A stretch of 64,000 nt of DNA from MFD04580-c1 sp963702995 (GCA_963702995.1 OY969783.1:4526001-4590000); one strand, 5' to 3'; shown: positions 15,798 to 25,165, counted from the stretch's first letter. Numbers and translations: made by a program. The notes: generated from the sequence alone by a model not told the origin.

Positions 15798-18765
15798 CAG
15801 CGTCGGTGGGCCTTCTTCGGCGGGGTTGTCCTCTTGGGGCGTCGTGTCCGGGGCCTCGTCGCCGGTCGCCACGGGGCCCGCGGCCCCGTCGGCCGGGAGC
15901 AGGCCGGCGGATGCCGTGGCGTTGTCCACCCCTTCGGCGGGCGCCGCGCCGTCGATCCCCTTGGGGGCTTCCTCGACGTCGATCTTGGTCATGGCGACGA
16001 GTCGATCCCCCTCGTCGATCTTGATCAGCCGCACGCCCTGCGCGCTGCGGCCGGTCTCGCGGATCTCACTGACCCGCGTTCGGATCAGGATCCCCTTCTG
16101 GGTGATCAGCATCACTTCATCGCCGTCGTCACACGAGCGTCATGCCGACCACGTCGCCATTGCGATCGGTCGCGTCGATGTTGATCACGCCGCGCGTCCC
16201 GCGCCCCTTCACCGGGTAATCCGCAAGCGGGGTCCGCTTGCCGTAGCCGTTGGCGCACGCCGTCAGCACGGTGCAGCAGTTGTTATCCCCGTCGGGGACG
16301 ATCATCAGGCTGACGACTTCGTCCCCCTCTCGCTTGAACCGTGCCCCGGTGACCCCGCCCGCCGGGCGGCCCATCGCACGGATCTCCGATTCCTCGAACC
16401 GGATCGCCAGGCCGCTCTTGGTCCCCAGCACGATGTGGTCCTTGCCGCTGGTGATCTCGACGCCGATCAGCTCATCGCCGTCCTCCAGGCCGATGGCGAT
16501 GATGCCGTTCTTGCGGATGTTGCGAATAGGCGCTCAGCGCCGTCTTCTTCACCACGCCCTTGTGCGGTGGCGAAGATCAGGAACTGCTCTTCCCGGCCGA
16601 AATCCTTGATCCGCCAGCACATTCGCGACCTTCTCGTTCGGCTGGAACTCCAGAAGCTGGGCGATCGCAGCGGCCCATGCTCGTCCGCGACCCCTGCGGC
16701 ACCTCGTAGACGCGCCGGTCATAGACCCGGCCCGGCGTTGGTGAAGAACAGCAGGTGGTCGTGCGTGTTGGCGACGAACAGGTGCTCGACGAAATCCCCC
16801 TCGCTGCGATTCCGTCCCCCGGATGCCGCGGCCGCCACGGCCCTGGGCCTGTGTACGTGCCCAGCGGCAGGCGCTTGATGTACCCCTCGTGCGAGACCGT
16901 CACCACCATGTCTTCCTGGGCGATCAGGTCTTCGTAGTTCATGTCGGTGGCGGCGCCTTCGATCCGGCTGCGCCGCTCGTCGCCGTACTTGTCGCTGCAG
17001 CTCCAGCGTGTCGGCGCGGATGATGGCCATGAGCGCGTTCTCGTCGCCCAGGATCTTCAAGTAACCATCGATCTCGGCAAGCGACTTCCTTGAGCTCATC
17101 GACGAGCTTTTCCAGCTCGAGCCCGACGAGCTGAATGAGCTGCAGCCGGCCGATCGCCTCGGCCTGCACCTGCGTCAGCCGCAGCGGGCGGTCCTGGGCG
17201 GGCGTGTCCTCGTAAACATCCTCGCCGTAGCTCAGGTACTTCGCGGGCACCAGTTCGGCGTTGCGGTCCGCTTTGCCGCGGATGACGATCCGGAACGCCC
17301 GCTCCCGCAATTTCTGGATGGCCTCTTCCCGCGTCTTGCTGGAGCGGATCAGCCGGACGACTTCGTCGATGTCGCAGACGGCGTAAATCAACCCTTCCAG
17401 GATATGCTCGCGCTGCTGCGCCTTGCGGAGCAGGAACTCGCGTCCGACGCGTGATCACCTCGCGGCGGTGCTCGATGAAGTGCTGGATCAGCTCCTTCAG
17501 CCCCATCGTCCGCGGCTGGCGATTCACCAGCGCGATGTTGATCATGCTCACCGTGATCTGGCACGGCGTGTACTGGAAGAGCTGGTTGACGATCACGTTC
17601 GGGTCGGCGTCGCGTTTCAGGTCGATCACGATCCGCACCTTGTGCTCGCGGCCGGAATGGTCGTTCACGTCGCTGATGTCGTTGATCACCCCGTTCTTCA
17701 CGCAGTTGGCGACCGATTCGACGATGGTCTTGCGGATCACGCCGTACGGCAGTTCGTCGATCACGACGATCGGCTTGCCCCCCTTAGGCTCTTCCACCTT
17801 GATCGACGCCCGCAGCGTGATCCGCCCGCGGCCGGTCTTGTACCCGTCGATGATCCCGTCACGCCCGCAGATGATCCCGCCGGTCGGGAAATCGGGGCCG
17901 GGGACGACCTCCATCAGCTCCGACAGCGTGCACGTCCTGGTTGTCGATCACCTTCACGATCGCGTCGCAGATCTCGCGCAGGTTGTGGGGGAGCAGGTTG
18001 CACGCCATGCCGACGGCGATGCCGGTGGAGCCGTTCACCAGCAGGTTGGGGAACTTGCCCGGCAGGACCGTCGGCTCGAGCAGGCGGTCGTCGTAGTTCG
18101 GCTGAAAGTCGACCGTTTCCAGCTCCAGGTCCTGGAGCAGCTCCATCGCGACCGCGGTCATGCGGGCTTCGGTGTAACGGGCGGCGGCTGGCGGGTCGCC
18201 GTCGGTGCTGCCGAAGTTCCCCTGCCGGTCAACCAGCAGGTAACGCAGGTTCCATTCTTGCCCCAGGCGGACGAGTGTCGGATAGACCACCGCGTCGCCG
18301 TGCGGGTGATAGTTCCCGCTGGTGTCGCCGACGATCTTGGCACACTTGTAATGCTTCGACCGCGGGCCCAGGTTGCAGGTCGTTCATCGCGACGAGAATG
18401 CGGCGCTGGCTCGGCTTGAGCCCGTCACGGACGTCGGGCAGGGCCCGGTCCATGATCGTGCTCATGGCGTAGGTGAGGTAACTGTCCTGAAGCTCGCGCT
18501 CGATCTGAAGGTCTTCGATTCGGTCCATGATCGGGGCGATGACCGGCCCCTTTGCCGCCGCGGCGCCGGCGGCCGACTGCCCATCAGCCGATTGCCCGCC
18601 TAAAGCTTGCCCGTCTAAAGGCTGCCCGTCTAAAGGTTGGCCCTCCGGCAACTGGCCGTCCGGCGAGGCGGGCTGCCCCGCTCCCGCCGAAGGGTTGGCG
18701 GCGTCGCCCGCTCCGGAATCATCAGGGAGGTCAGATGGATCGAACGGAGGTTTTTTTTCTGCCAT
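15795..18765 (-). CDS. gyrA: DNA gyrase subunit A, with thirteen apparent +1 frameshifts
   Basis: Frame-corrected, this is a full-length GyrA. It has a ~75-residue Gln/Pro/Asp-rich N-terminal extension with PLDGQ repeats, then SYLTYAMSTIMDRALPDVRD, the catalytic Tyr in AARYTEARMT, the C-gate helices, the GyrA box (AQGRGGRGIRG) and the beta-pinwheel (e.g. GRPAGGVTGARF, GRSAQGVRLIKI). An acidic tail follows. The frame breaks near 18365, 17935, 17440, 17088, 16997, 16843, 16815, 16728, 16667, 16597, 16550, 16528 and 16133, each by one extra base. All active-site and core motifs are otherwise intact, so this is either a very recent lesion or sequence error. GyrA introduces negative supercoils with GyrB and is normally essential. 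Confidence 0.9.
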
Positions 18766-19146
18766 GATGCTCTCTACTGCCGCGGAACCCGGGGCGACCC
18801 CCCGCGGACGGGCCGATGCCCGGTCCGAATGCGGCGAACGCGGACGGCAAATCCGTTCCGTGAACGTCACCGCTTCGCAAGGCTGATCAAGACGTACTCG
18901 GGTTCTTCAAAACGGTGCTGACGTGTGATCGCCGGGCACCCGCAACTGATTCTCAACCGCTTCGCTGCGCACGATCCGGATGCCCATCCGGCAAGCTCGC
19001 TATTCTAGCGGGTTTAACCGAGGAAATCGACCCGAAGAACCCCGCCTTCACGACGAATTCGCCCGCTTCGTCAACGACAACCACGCCTCGTGGCGGGCGT
19101 GCCCCGCGCGGGGCCGAACAAGTGTGGCGGCGGATGGCGCCGCGCA
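18766..19146. other. Gap upstream of gyrA
   Basis: No gene or clear promoter was recognised. It must contain the gyrA promoter, since the next gene (DUF1080) also runs leftward and ends in a terminator at 19147. Confidence 0.4.
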
Positions 19147-19196
19147 GAAAAGACCCCCGCGGAGCCGTCCCGCCCGGACGCTCCGCAGGGGTTTTG
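19147..19196 (-). terminator. Intrinsic terminator of the DUF1080 gene
   Basis: Read on the minus strand, CCCCTGCGGAGCGTCC pairs with GGACGGCTCCGCGGGGG and is followed by TCTTTTCT. It lies 28 bp after the DUF1080 stop. An A/T run on the other side (GTTTTGTT) could make it work in both directions. Confidence 0.7.
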
Positions 19197-19224
19197 TTAC
19201 TGACTTACATCGGGGGGCAGTCGA

Positions 19225-20127
19225 TCACTTCGTCGCGGCCGCGGCGGGGGCCGGCTGCGGCTGCTCAGGGTCGGGCAGCGGGCGATACCAGATGTTCCGG
19301 AACCGCGTGTCGTTGTGGTGGAACTGAAGCTGCAGCGGCTCCTTCTCATTGTGCTTGGCGTACGGCGGCTGAACATGGTGGCCGGTCGGGCCGGTCAACA
19401 CCCAGTTGTCCTGCACGTAAACGCCGTTCAACATCACCGTCACGCGGGCGGGGCGCGTCACCTTGCCCGATTCATCGAACCGCGGGCCGCGCCACAGGAT
19501 GTCATACTCGTTCCACTGGCCCGGCGGGCGATTCACGTTGGCCAGCGGCGGGTTCTGCCCGTAGATCGCGCCGGCCTGCCCGTCGGCGTAGGTCTCGTTG
19601 TGGTAGCTGTCCAGCACCTGGATCTCGTACGGCACGCTCATCATCAGAACGCCGCTGTTCCCGCGACCCTGGCTGACTTCCTTCTTTTCGTCCTTCACCA
19701 TCGGCGCCGAGAACTCGACGTGAAGCTGGCAATCGCCGATCGGCTCCTTCGTCTGGATGTTCGCCTGGGCGGTCACCATCGCCCCATCTTCCAGCCGCCA
19801 CGGGGCCTCGCCCTTGCCTCCGGCCACTTCCCACTTGGAAAGGTCTTTGCCGTCAAAGAGGACGATCGCATCAGACGGCGGCTTCCCCGGCTTCTCCTGC
19901 GTCGATGGCGTCCCTGGCTCCACAATCGGCGGGTGCGGCCGCTTCAGGTCGTGAATCTCCCACTGCGGGTAGGCACGGTTCTTCTTCGGGTCGATCTTCT
20001 CGTCCGCCCGCGCGCACAGCGCTCCCGAAGCCGCGGCCAGACTGGCGCCGATCATGCACGCCCGCACAAATCTCGACGTAAAAGGGCTCTTCCGAGCCGA
20101 GGCAACTTCACCACACGAGGGGTTCAT
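19225..20127 (-). CDS. DUF1080 (3-keto-disaccharide hydrolase-like) secreted protein
   Basis: A 300-residue protein starting at 20127 (MNPSCGEVASARKSPF), with AAGGAGC 7 nt upstream. An N-terminal signal peptide (RACMIGASLAAASGALCARA) points to export. The body has the DUF1080 concanavalin-like fold: IVLFDGKDLSKWEVAGGKG, QGRGNSGVLMMSVPYEIQVL and the C-terminal FRNIWYRPLPDP. Members of this family bind or cleave sugars, and some act on 3-keto-glucosides. It is a single-gene unit with its own terminator. The exact substrate is not inferable. Confidence 0.88.
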   Translation of the reverse strand: MNPSCGEVASARKSPFTSRFVRACMIGASLAAASGALCARADEKIDPKKNRAYPQWEIHDLKRPHPPIVEPGTPSTQEKPGKPPSDAIVLFDGKDLSKWEVAGGKGEAPWRLEDGAMVTAQANIQTKEPIGDCQLHVEFSAPMVKDEKKEVSQGRGNSGVLMMSVPYEIQVLDSYHNETYADGQAGAIYGQNPPLANVNRPPGQWNEYDILWRGPRFDESGKVTRPARVTVMLNGVYVQDNWVLTGPTGHHVQPPYAKHNEKEPLQLQFHHNDTRFRNIWYRPLPDPEQPQPAPAAAATK

Positions 20128-20405
20128 ATGAATGCTCCTTCGCCGATCCGGTAGAGGTGGCGGAAATGACACGGTGCCAAACCACACAACCGCCGGATTC
20201 TAACGGCAGTCAACCCCCGATACACGTCGTCGCACCGTTCCAACCCTCGTCGGAGCGGCCGCCTTTTGTTCGGAAGGCGCCTGACCGACGCGGAAATCGC
20301 CCCGCGTATTGCCTGCCTGGGAACGCGACGTCCCCGTCGGCCTCACCCCCATCTCCCGCCGCGCTGGCAACCCGGCACGACCGCTCCGCGTGCCGCGTGC
20401 CTACG

Positions 20406-21026
20406 ATGTTGGCGTTGCCGGCGAACTCTTCCGAACTCAAACAGAGATCCATCGTGACGCCTGGTGCCCCGCATCCTTCGCTCCTGCCGCTCAAAGCCCC
20501 GGTCACCCCAAGCGACCACTCGATCGGGCCAACTGACGCGCCGCTGCTGCTGGTTGAGTACGGCGATTACCAATGCCCCCATTGCGCCAGAGCGGTCGAG
20601 TCGGTCGATCAGGCGCGGGCGAAGTTTGGCGATCGCCTCCGATACGTCTTTCGCAATTTCCCCCTGCTGAAGGTGCATCCGCTGGCGAAGGCGACCGCCG
20701 AAGCCGCCGAGGCCGTCGCCCTGCTCGGCGACGAGCCGCGCTTCTGGGAGATGCACCGTTCCCTGTTCGCCGATCAGCTCCACGTCGCCCCCGACGACCT
20801 GCTGAAACGGGCTCGATCGCTCGGCATCGACGAGGCGAAATTTTCTGAGATGCTCGCCGCGCACGCGACCTTCCCGCGCGTTCAGCAGGACCTCGCTGGC
20901 GGCCTCCGGAGCGGCGTGACGGGGACGCCCACGTTCTTCATCAACGGCCGCCGGAACACCAAAGGGTACGACGTCGCGTCGATCCTGGCCGCCTTGGAGG
21001 CCGAACTTGAAGGCCCGCCGGTGTGA
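20406..21026 (+). CDS. DsbA-family thioredoxin-fold oxidoreductase
   Basis: A 206-residue protein from the ATG at 20406 (MLALPANSSELKQRSIV); a GTG at 20454 is an alternative start. The active site is CPHC in VEYGDYQCPHCARAVESV, and the cis-Pro loop is GVTGTPTFFINGRR. Between them lies the DsbA helical insertion (HPLAKATAEAAEAVALLG). There is no signal peptide, so it probably acts in the cytoplasm, like the DsbA-like domains linked to stress responses. It is followed closely by the channel gene. Confidence 0.86.
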   Translation: MLALPANSSELKQRSIVTPGAPHPSLLPLKAPVTPSDHSIGPTDAPLLLVEYGDYQCPHCARAVESVDQARAKFGDRLRYVFRNFPLLKVHPLAKATAEAAEAVALLGDEPRFWEMHRSLFADQLHVAPDDLLKRARSLGIDEAKFSEMLAAHATFPRVQQDLAGGLRSGVTGTPTFFINGRRNTKGYDVASILAALEAELEGPPV

Positions 21027-21176
21027 GCGGGCTCGGGCTGCGCGGGCGTCGAGCGCCCGATTACCCGCGTGCCAAAGCCCCGGTTATCTTGGCGCGGCCG
21101 CCGCGCCGTCCGGGCAGGCGACCTTCGGTTGGCATTCTTTCGGAGCCCGCGCCGCACTCCCAGGGCAGCGACCGCC

Positions 21177-22232
21177 ATGCGAATTTTGTTTGGCCTGATC
21201 GGTGTCGTCATCCTTCTTTACGCGCTGATCGATCTTCTCTGGACAAGCTTTCTCGAAGGCGGCGCGCCGCTGACGACGCGCGTCTGTTCCTGGCTAAGCT
21301 GCCTGATGCTCCGGATCCATCAGGGCCGCGAAAACCGCCGGTTCATTTCTTGCGCCGGCCTCGTCGCCGTGGTGGCCACAGTCGGCTGCTGGGGCGCCAT
21401 GATCTGGATGGGGTGGGCGCTGGTCTTCAGTGCCTCGGCCCGATCGCTGATCGCCGCCGACACGCACGCCCCGGCGGATATCGGCGAACGCATTTACTTC
21501 GTCGGCTATACGATCTTCACGCTCGGCCTGGGGGACTTTAAGCCCGAAGGCCACTTCTTCCAATTCGCGACCGCCGTGGCCGCCGGGAGCGGGTTTATCC
21601 TCTTCGGCCTGGCGCTGGCGTACCTCGTCCCCGTGGTGGCGGCCGCGACTCAGAAGCGGCAGTTGGCGGTCTGCGTCTGGGCGCTGGGGAAGGAGCCGAC
21701 CGACATCATCGCCCGCGCTTGGAACGGCGTGGACAGCACCGCCCTCGCCCCGCATCTGGTCTCGCTGATCCCCATGCTCGCGCTGCTCGGCGAGAGCCAC
21801 CTGACCTACCCCGTGCTTCACTTTTTCCACAGCAATAAACGCAGCGGCTCCGCCTCGGCCAGCGTCGCCGCGTTGGACGAAGCGCTCACCATCCTCGAAT
21901 GCGGGCTTCAGAAGGGGTGCAGCCTCGACCTGCCTTCTCTCGGAGCCGCCCGGGAATCGATCACCGAGTTCCTCAACACGCTCACGCCCGCGCTGATTTT
22001 CGCCGCCGAGGACACGCCGCCCACGCCGTCCCTCCAATCGTTGCGCGACATCGGCGTCCCGGTCGTGGACGACGACCTGTTCGAAGAAGCGCTGGCCGGG
22101 TTATCCGCACGCCGGCGGCTGCTGCTCGCGCTGGTTCGCAACGAAGGGTGGGGCTGGCACGCCGTCTGGCCCGAGCGGAGCGACGGGGCGGCGCTCCCGT
22201 CCCTGGCCGGCCCTGACACGGTGCGGGGATGA
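21177..22232 (+). CDS. Two-pore-helix potassium-channel-like membrane protein
   Basis: A 351-residue protein with helix 1 at RILFGLIGVVILLYALIDLL, a second helix near GLVAVVATVGCWGAMIWMG, a pore loop GYTIFTLGLGDFKPEGHFF and a last helix GFILFGLALAYLVPVVAA. The selectivity-filter position reads TLGLGD instead of the usual TVGYGD. The C-terminal ~200 residues are helical and cytoplasmic, with no recognised nucleotide-binding domain. The start at 21177 (MRILFG) was chosen because the first helix begins there. Ion preference is uncertain. Confidence 0.8.
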   Translation: MRILFGLIGVVILLYALIDLLWTSFLEGGAPLTTRVCSWLSCLMLRIHQGRENRRFISCAGLVAVVATVGCWGAMIWMGWALVFSASARSLIAADTHAPADIGERIYFVGYTIFTLGLGDFKPEGHFFQFATAVAAGSGFILFGLALAYLVPVVAAATQKRQLAVCVWALGKEPTDIIARAWNGVDSTALAPHLVSLIPMLALLGESHLTYPVLHFFHSNKRSGSASASVAALDEALTILECGLQKGCSLDLPSLGAARESITEFLNTLTPALIFAAEDTPPTPSLQSLRDIGVPVVDDDLFEEALAGLSARRRLLLALVRNEGWGWHAVWPERSDGAALPSLAGPDTVRG

Positions 22233-22293
22233 ACGCCTGCGGTGAGTGACGATGGAACAGTGAGCGTCGCATTGCGACGGAGGAGACGAATCG

Positions 22294-23265
22294 ATGAAAG
22301 CGATCCAAGTTCACGCTTTTGGCGGCCCGGAAGTGCTGAAGCTGGAAGAAATCCCCGCCCCAACGGCCGGGCCGGGGCAACTGGTGGTCCGTGTGCGTGC
22401 CGTGGGCGTGAATCCGGTCGAAACCTACGTCCGCCGCGGGATCTATGGCCCCCGGACGTTCCCCTACACCCCCGGGACCGACGCGGCCGGCGAGGTCGAA
22501 TCCGTCGGCCCGGGCGTGGCCGGGCTCAAGCCGGGCGACCGGGTCTACACCTCCGGCAGCGTCACGGGGACCTATGCCGAAATGGCGCTGGTCCCCGAGG
22601 CCCAGGCCCATCGACTTCCCGATTCCGTCTCGTTCGGCCAGGGGGCGGCCCTCAACGTCCCTTATGCGACCGCCTACCGAGCGCTCCTCTTCCGCGCCCG
22701 GATCACCGCCGCCGAGACGGTCCTGATCCACGGTGCGAGCGGCGGCGTTGGGGTCGGCGCGACCCAGATCGCTCGTGCCGCGGGGCTCATCGTTGTCGGG
22801 ACCGCGGGGAGCGAAAAAGGCCGCCAACTCGTCCTGGACCAGGGGGCCCATCATGCTTTCAATCATCATTCCCCCGGCTACCTCGACTCCGCGGTCGCCG
22901 CCGCAACCGGCGGGAAAGGCTTCGATGTCATCATCGAAATGCTCGCCAACGAGAATCTGGACAAGGACCTGGGCGCGCTGGCGGGCGGCGGCCGCGTCGT
23001 GGTCGTCGGGAACCGCGGCAGAGTCGAGATTGACGCTCGAAAGGCCATGGCCCGTGACCTCTCAATTCTTGGAATGTCCTTGGCGAACGCGACGGAGCAC
23101 GAAGTGGCCGCCATTCACGCCGCCATCTACGCCGGCCTCGAAAATGGCGCGCTGCGGCCGATCGTGGGGAAAGAGTTCCCGCTCGATGCGGCCGCCGCCG
23201 CCCACGACGCGCTCATGTCGCCCGGCGCACACGGAAAGATCGTGCTCCTGCCCGTCGGGGCATGA
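22294..23265 (+). CDS. NADPH:quinone oxidoreductase, zeta-crystallin-like MDR protein
   Basis: A 323-residue zinc-independent medium-chain dehydrogenase/reductase. ACGGAGGAGACG precedes the ATG. It has the GroES-like domain (MKAIQVHAFGGPEVLKLEEI, PYTPGTDAAGEVESVG) and the Rossmann motif HGASGGVGVGATQIARAAG. The structural and catalytic zinc cysteines of alcohol dehydrogenases are absent. It catalyses two- or one-electron reduction of quinones or related carbonyls. It appears to be a single gene, followed by a hairpin at 23357. Confidence 0.9.
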   Translation: MKAIQVHAFGGPEVLKLEEIPAPTAGPGQLVVRVRAVGVNPVETYVRRGIYGPRTFPYTPGTDAAGEVESVGPGVAGLKPGDRVYTSGSVTGTYAEMALVPEAQAHRLPDSVSFGQGAALNVPYATAYRALLFRARITAAETVLIHGASGGVGVGATQIARAAGLIVVGTAGSEKGRQLVLDQGAHHAFNHHSPGYLDSAVAAATGGKGFDVIIEMLANENLDKDLGALAGGGRVVVVGNRGRVEIDARKAMARDLSILGMSLANATEHEVAAIHAAIYAGLENGALRPIVGKEFPLDAAAAAHDALMSPGAHGKIVLLPVGA

Positions 23266-23356
23266 ACAGCAAGCCGGGACGATTGTGGCAATGAGTAATC
23301 AAACGTAGTCGCGACGGGCACGGGATGGGCCAGCGGTGCCCGAGACATAAACGAAT

Positions 23357-23383
23357 TCGGGCGACCCGAAGGGGGTCGCCCGA
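23357..23383. terminator. Perfect 11-bp hairpin downstream of the oxidoreductase
   Basis: TCGGGCGACCC and GGGTCGCCCGA flank a 5-nt loop. Neither side has a strong T run, so termination activity is uncertain. It could end the quinone oxidoreductase transcript, or back up the sRNA terminator just to the right. Confidence 0.45.
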
Positions 23384-23392
23384 TGTGTAGAT

Positions 23393-23454
23393 AAAAAAAC
23401 GTCGCAGGTTGAAGAAGGAGGGGGGGAACCTTCTTCGGGGAACACCCGCGACGC
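23393..23454 (-). ncRNA. Candidate small RNA with C-rich loop and its own promoter and terminator
   Basis: About 62 nt. The outer stem CGTCGCGGG/CCTGCGACG encloses an inner perfect 8-bp hairpin GAAGAAGG/CCTTCTTC, whose loop is TTCCCCCCCT. The outer stem is followed directly by seven U residues. A -35/-10 pair (23461-23489) places the start within a few bases of the 5' end. No ribosome site or credible ORF is present. The CUCCUUC stretch is complementary to Shine-Dalgarno sequences, so a role in blocking translation is possible. Confidence 0.55.
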
Positions 23455-23460
23455 AAGAAG

Positions 23461-23489
23461 ACTGTAGAACACCGCGGCGTTAAGGTCAA
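23461..23489 (-). promoter_or_regulatory. Sigma70-like promoter of the sRNA candidate
   Basis: Read on the minus strand: TTGACC, a 17-bp spacer, then TACAGT. The predicted start is about 7 nt further, at ~23454, where the hairpin begins. Confidence 0.65.
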
Positions 23490-23689
23490 GGACTTTGATG
23501 CAAGGGATTTTCCGTTGGCTCAACCCGCACAACGCCATGTCCGATGTGTCATGATGTTTGAACCGACTTTCAGAAGGCTGGCTCGTCTCCGGCCCTACGC
23601 TTGTCGCCTCCGGCGGCCGCGTATAAGGTTCTAGCGTTCGTATTCCTGATTGAAGCCGAGCCGCGCGGCCTCCGCACCTGGATGATTGC

Positions 23690-24559
23690 TTGTCCCAGCC
23701 GATCGATACAGTTCAGGCTCGTCGCTCGGCCGATTCGATCGCGGCCTCTGCGCCGAAGGAGCGGCCGCTCCACGGGCTCCAAAGTCGGCTCAAGGTATAT
23801 CTGGTCTGTTTCACCGGAGTGGCGGTCTCAATCCTGATTCGCTCCCAGTTGACCGACGTCATCGGCAATGCCTTCCCTTTCGCCACGCTCTATTTTACCG
23901 TTGTGTTCGCCGCCTGGTATGGAGGGGCCGCGCCCGCCCTTGCCACCGTCGTGTCCGGGGGCCTTGCCTGCGTCTACCTCTTTATTCCGCCCGAACATAG
24001 CTTCAGAGTCTTCAACGCGACCGGCTGGGTGGGGATCGTCCTTTTCCTGTGCAATTCACTTTGGGTGACACTACTAAGCGACCAGTTGCGGCGTGCCCGG
24101 GACCGGGCCGAGAGAAGTCGCGCCGAGGCCGTCCGCCGCCAGGACGAGAGCGCCCAGCTACAGAGGCTGTCCAAGCAGGTGGAAGAGCGGCATCGCATTC
24201 TCGTCGAAGCCGTCAGGGATTACGCGATCATCATGCTCGATTCGATCGGCCGCGTCGTCAGCTGGAACTCTGGCGCCCAGCGACTGTTCGGATACTCAGA
24301 GAATGAGATGATCGGCCAGCACTTCTCGATTCTGTTTGTCCCTGTCAACGTCACAGCCGGGCTGCCGATGGCGGAGCTGGACCAGGCGTCATCCGAAGGC
24401 CGAGCCGAGCTGGACGGATGGATGGTCCGGCGGAACGGCGATCGCTTCAGGGCCGCGGGCGTGACAACGCCGCTGCGGAGTGGGGACGCACGCGGCTTCG
24501 CGAAAGTGGTGCGTGATCTCAACCCGCACCCCGGCGCGGCGGGGCCGTGCGCGATTTGA
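23690..24559 (+). CDS. DUF4118-PAS membrane sensor without output domain
   Basis: A 289-residue protein from a TTG at 23690. After ~28 residues come four membrane helices of the DUF4118 type (VYLVCFTGVAVSILIRSQL to GIVLFLCNSLWVTLLSDQL), then a coiled coil (RARDRAERSRAEAVRRQ) and a PAS domain (DYAIIMLDSIGRVVSWNSGA, RLFGYSENEMIGQHF). It stops where a HisKA/ATPase part would usually begin. Either it is a truncated histidine kinase or it passes signals by interaction. It lies upstream of the rRNA operon. Confidence 0.75.
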   Translation: MSQPIDTVQARRSADSIAASAPKERPLHGLQSRLKVYLVCFTGVAVSILIRSQLTDVIGNAFPFATLYFTVVFAAWYGGAAPALATVVSGGLACVYLFIPPEHSFRVFNATGWVGIVLFLCNSLWVTLLSDQLRRARDRAERSRAEAVRRQDESAQLQRLSKQVEERHRILVEAVRDYAIIMLDSIGRVVSWNSGAQRLFGYSENEMIGQHFSILFVPVNVTAGLPMAELDQASSEGRAELDGWMVRRNGDRFRAAGVTTPLRSGDARGFAKVVRDLNPHPGAAGPCAI

Positions 24560-24727
24560 GTCTCGCCACTGAAAGTGCTTGACTCCCGATCATCTGCTCG
24601 ATACAGTGGCTCCCCGCCCAGCACGAAAGTGGTGTGCGGACGGCCTGAATGGAATTATTTCAAACAGGTCTTGAACGAGCCCCTCACGGTACGATAATAT
24701 GAGGAGCTCGAATCGAATGCGGAGCGA

Positions 24728-24783
24728 AGTTGTAGCTGCTTGAAGTTGTAGCTGCTTGAAGTTGTCGCTGCTTGAAGTTGTCG
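24728..24783. repeat. Tandem 16-bp repeats upstream of rrn
   Basis: The unit AGTTGTAGCTGCTTGA occurs twice exactly. It occurs once as AGTTGTCGCTGCTTGA, followed by half a unit. The array ends 230 bp before the rRNA promoter -35 box. Confidence 0.9.
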
Positions 24784-25014
24784 TGGTGTCTGAACCGCGC
24801 GTTTTCACTTCTTGCGTGCCTGATCTTCAAAAATTGGATTGTCTGTAGTGACGCGGCCGATGAAGGGTATCCCGCTCTGGGGTATCTGATGGGTCGGGAT
24901 CTCACAGTAACGCCGAAAGAGATCCCGGCGAGGTCTTTCGTCGCTTGCGTTTTTGTCTGGAACGGACCGGGACGGGGTCGAAAGAGCCGTGTGGAAAATT
25001 CTGGCGAGATGGGG

Positions 25015-25042
25015 TTGACAATCGAGCCGGCGACGATATTAT
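25015..25042 (+). promoter_or_regulatory. rRNA operon promoter
   Basis: TTGACA, a 16-bp spacer and TATTAT, in AT-richer context than the rest of the window, about 570 bp before the 16S 5' end. The position and strength fit a housekeeping rRNA promoter. Confidence 0.75.
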
Positions 25043-25147
25043 TCGCCTCCCAGTTGCGACCGGGCCGGTAAAAACTGGTTGTAAGATGTTGGTAGCAAAG
25101 AAGTAACGACGTTGGATCTTAACGGGTCTTCCGAGCGTTTGTCCGAA

Positions 25148-25165
25148 GCTCTTTGGCAAGTGAAT
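25148..25165 (+). promoter_or_regulatory. boxA antitermination site in the 16S leader
   Basis: GCTCTTTGGCAAGTGAAT. The same sequence with one change occurs in the 16S-23S spacer at 27403, as expected for NusB/NusE-dependent antitermination. Confidence 0.7.
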
